Below are positions 5,118 to 6,472 of a stretch of 6,472 nucleotides of DNA, in pieces. This DNA is from Lysobacteraceae bacterium (GTDB taxonomy: Bacteria > Pseudomonadota > Gammaproteobacteria > Xanthomonadales > Xanthomonadaceae). The notes beneath the pieces are model-generated. The model searched no databases, had not been told where the DNA came from, and worked only from the letters and a program-made list of their open reading frames with translations. Within the stretch, counting starts at the first letter, position 1, and the number at the start of each line of letters is the position of its first letter. Both the position numbers and the translations under genes were made by a program. Location of the stretch: the NCBI GenBank assembly GCA_004173415.1, contig SEHC01000114.1, positions 1-6,472 of the forward strand. The letters are read 5' to 3'.

Positions 5118-6472
5118 ATGAAGTACGTGCAAGCGAGCCGGAAGAACACGGTGATCCGGCTGCTGTGGTGCCTGGAATTCCTGGTCGTGGCGCTGGCCGT
5201 CGCCGTCGCCGCCTGGCTGCGGTTCATCGGCGATCCCGAGGGCCACGGCCTGTTCGTCGAGAACGCGCCGGTGCGCGCGCTCATATTCGCCACCGTGATC
5301 ACCTGCGCGATGGCGGCCTTCGGCCTGTACCAGACCCACGGGCGCCACTCGCGGGTCGACTTGCTGTTGCGCCTGGTGCTCTCGTTCGGCTTCGGTGGCG
5401 TCGCCCTGCTGGTCGTGTTCTATGCCATACCGCAGACCTACATCGGTCGTGGCCCGCTGGCCCTGTCGCTGGCGCTGGGCCTGCTTTCGATCCTGGGCCT
5501 GCGCCTGGCCCTGCGCGACGTACTGCACATCGAGGCCCTGCGCCAGCGGGTGCTGGTGCTGGGCGCGGGCGTCAATGCCGACCTGATCAACAGCCGCATG
5601 CGCCGCAAGGCGGACCGCAAGTCGTTCCTGGTGATCGGCTTCGTGCCCTTGCCGGGGCAGCCGGTCAAGGTCCGCGAGGAGGACCTGTTGCGCCCCCAAG
5701 GCACGGAGCTGCTGGAACTGGCGGAAAAACTCAACGTCGACGAGATCATCATCGCCCCGGACGAGCGGCGTGGCGCCCTGCCGATGGAGCAGATGCTCAA
5801 GTGCGTGCAGCGCGGCATGTCGGTGATCGATATCTCGACCTTCTTCGAGCGCGAATCGGGCACCGTGCAACTGAGCGTGGTCGATCCTTCCTGGCTGGTG
5901 TTCTCGGGTGGCTTCGATTCCTCCATGCCGCGGCGGCTGAGCAAGCGCCTGTTCGACCTGGCCGCCGCGCTGGTGCTGCTGGCGGTGGCCTGGCCGTTCA
6001 TGTTGCTGGTGGCCATCGCCGTGCGCCTGGAGTCCAGCGGGCCGGTGCTGTACCGGCAGGTCCGGGTCGGCGAGGGCGGCCGCCATTTCGAACTGATCAA
6101 GTTCCGCAGCATGCGCCAGGATGCGGAGAAGGACGGCGTCGCCATCTGGGCGAGCAAGAACGACGATCGCAGCACCCGCGTGGGCAAGTTCATCCGCCTG
6201 ACCCGCCTGGACGAACTGCCGCAGCTGTTCTCGGTGCTGCGCGGGCACATGAGCTTCGTCGGGCCGCGGCCGGAGCGCCCGCACTTCGTCGACATGCTCA
6301 ACGACCAGATCCGCTACTACGGGGTCCGCCACAGCATGAAGCCCGGCCTCACCGGCTGGGCCCAGCTGCGCTATCCGTACGGGGCCTCGGTCAAGGACGC
6401 CGAGGAGAAGCTGAAGTTCGACCTGTTCTACGTCAAGAACCACGGCCTTTCCCTCGACCTGATGATCCTGCT
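5118..6472 (+). CDS. Polyprenyl-phosphate sugar-1-phosphate transferase, XrtA/PEP-CTERM type (C-terminus beyond window)
   Basis: This inner-membrane enzyme starts exopolysaccharide synthesis by transferring a sugar-1-phosphate from a nucleotide-sugar to undecaprenyl phosphate. Of the protein, 451 residues are visible. Four N-terminal membrane segments lie at about 13-35, 52-72, 85-105 and 112-131. A Rossmann-like CoA-binding domain follows from VLVLGAGVNADLI (145-157) to DEIIIAPDERRG (208-219). The catalytic PglC/bacterial sugar transferase domain begins with a membrane helix at about 278-303. It contains LYRQVRVG (311-318), KFRSM (328-332), LTRLDELPQLF (361-371, catalytic D365-E366), MSFVGPRPERP (378-388) and MKPGLTGWAQLRYPYGAS (407-424). 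FERESG, SWLVFSGGF and DGVAIWASKNDD closely match the TIGR03013/EpsB2 family of exosortase A loci, which usually ends soon after the point where the window cuts off. The ATG at 5118 has a strong AGGGG 7 nt upstream. The 258-nt gap suggests its own promoter or a structured leader. The sugar used is not readable from the sequence. Confidence 0.95.
   Translation, partial: MKYVQASRKNTVIRLLWCLEFLVVALAVAVAAWLRFIGDPEGHGLFVENAPVRALIFATVITCAMAAFGLYQTHGRHSRVDLLLRLVLSFGFGGVALLVVFYAIPQTYIGRGPLALSLALGLLSILGLRLALRDVLHIEALRQRVLVLGAGVNADLINSRMRRKADRKSFLVIGFVPLPGQPVKVREEDLLRPQGTELLELAEKLNVDEIIIAPDERRGALPMEQMLKCVQRGMSVIDISTFFERESGTVQLSVVDPSWLVFSGGFDSSMPRRLSKRLFDLAAALVLLAVAWPFMLLVAIAVRLESSGPVLYRQVRVGEGGRHFELIKFRSMRQDAEKDGVAIWASKNDDRSTRVGKFIRLTRLDELPQLFSVLRGHMSFVGPRPERPHFVDMLNDQIRYYGVRHSMKPGLTGWAQLRYPYGASVKDAEEKLKFDLFYVKNHGLSLDLMIL

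Noticed and set aside
4930..5121. Possible 63-codon gene ending in an ATGA overlap with the sugar transferase start
   Set aside because: It has a GTG start with no good ribosome binding site, a Gly/Arg/Pro-rich product with no motif, and it covers the palindromes. The overlap with the ATG is probably chance.
5070..6443. Open frame of 457 codons on the minus strand
   Set aside because: It is opposite the sugar transferase gene, which has all catalytic motifs. The Gln/His/Arg-rich product has no domain and is explained by codon bias on the other strand.
1..6472. tRNA, rRNA, CRISPR array, insertion sequence or phage attachment site
   Set aside because: I read both strands and saw no regularly spaced direct repeats, transposase motifs, or tRNA-like cloverleaf sequences.

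Overview
The DNA is very G+C rich, with strong G/C preference at third codon positions. The gene content and protein style fit a gammaproteobacterium of the Xanthomonadaceae/Lysobacteraceae group (Lysobacter, Luteimonas or Pseudoxanthomonas-like). This assignment is an inference, because no rRNA or other phylogenetic marker is present. The window is part of an exopolysaccharide biosynthesis locus of the type that accompanies the exosortase A (XrtA/EpsH1)/PEP-CTERM system. The best evidence for that type is the last gene, whose C-terminal half closely matches the XrtA-associated initiating sugar transferases (EpsB2/TIGR03013 style). No exosortase or PEP-CTERM substrate is visible here.

Layout: two family-4 glycosyltransferase genes lie on the minus strand (1-1166, running off the window, and 1172-2434) and are coupled end to end. 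A divergent intergenic region (2435-2621) separates them from three plus-strand genes. These encode a secreted right-handed beta-helix protein (2622-4082), an Sfp-type 4'-phosphopantetheinyl transferase (4113-4859), and a polyprenyl-phosphate sugar-1-phosphate transferase (5118 to the window end, incomplete). A 258-nt gap with hairpins precedes the last gene.

Likely cooperation: the membrane transferase would load the first sugar phosphate onto undecaprenyl phosphate at the inner face of the inner membrane. The two cytoplasmic GT4 enzymes would extend the repeat unit. The exported beta-helix protein could bind, cut or modify the polymer in the periplasm. The phosphopantetheinyl transferase adds no sugar itself. 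It implies a carrier-protein step, consistent with the acyl carrier protein and acyl-CoA ligase genes known from other exosortase A loci, but its partner is not in the window.

The least ordinary signals are a hairpin that buries the Shine-Dalgarno sequence of the phosphopantetheinyl transferase gene just after the upstream stop codon, a long hairpin in the leader of the sugar transferase gene, and a basic, rare-codon C-terminal tail on the beta-helix protein.
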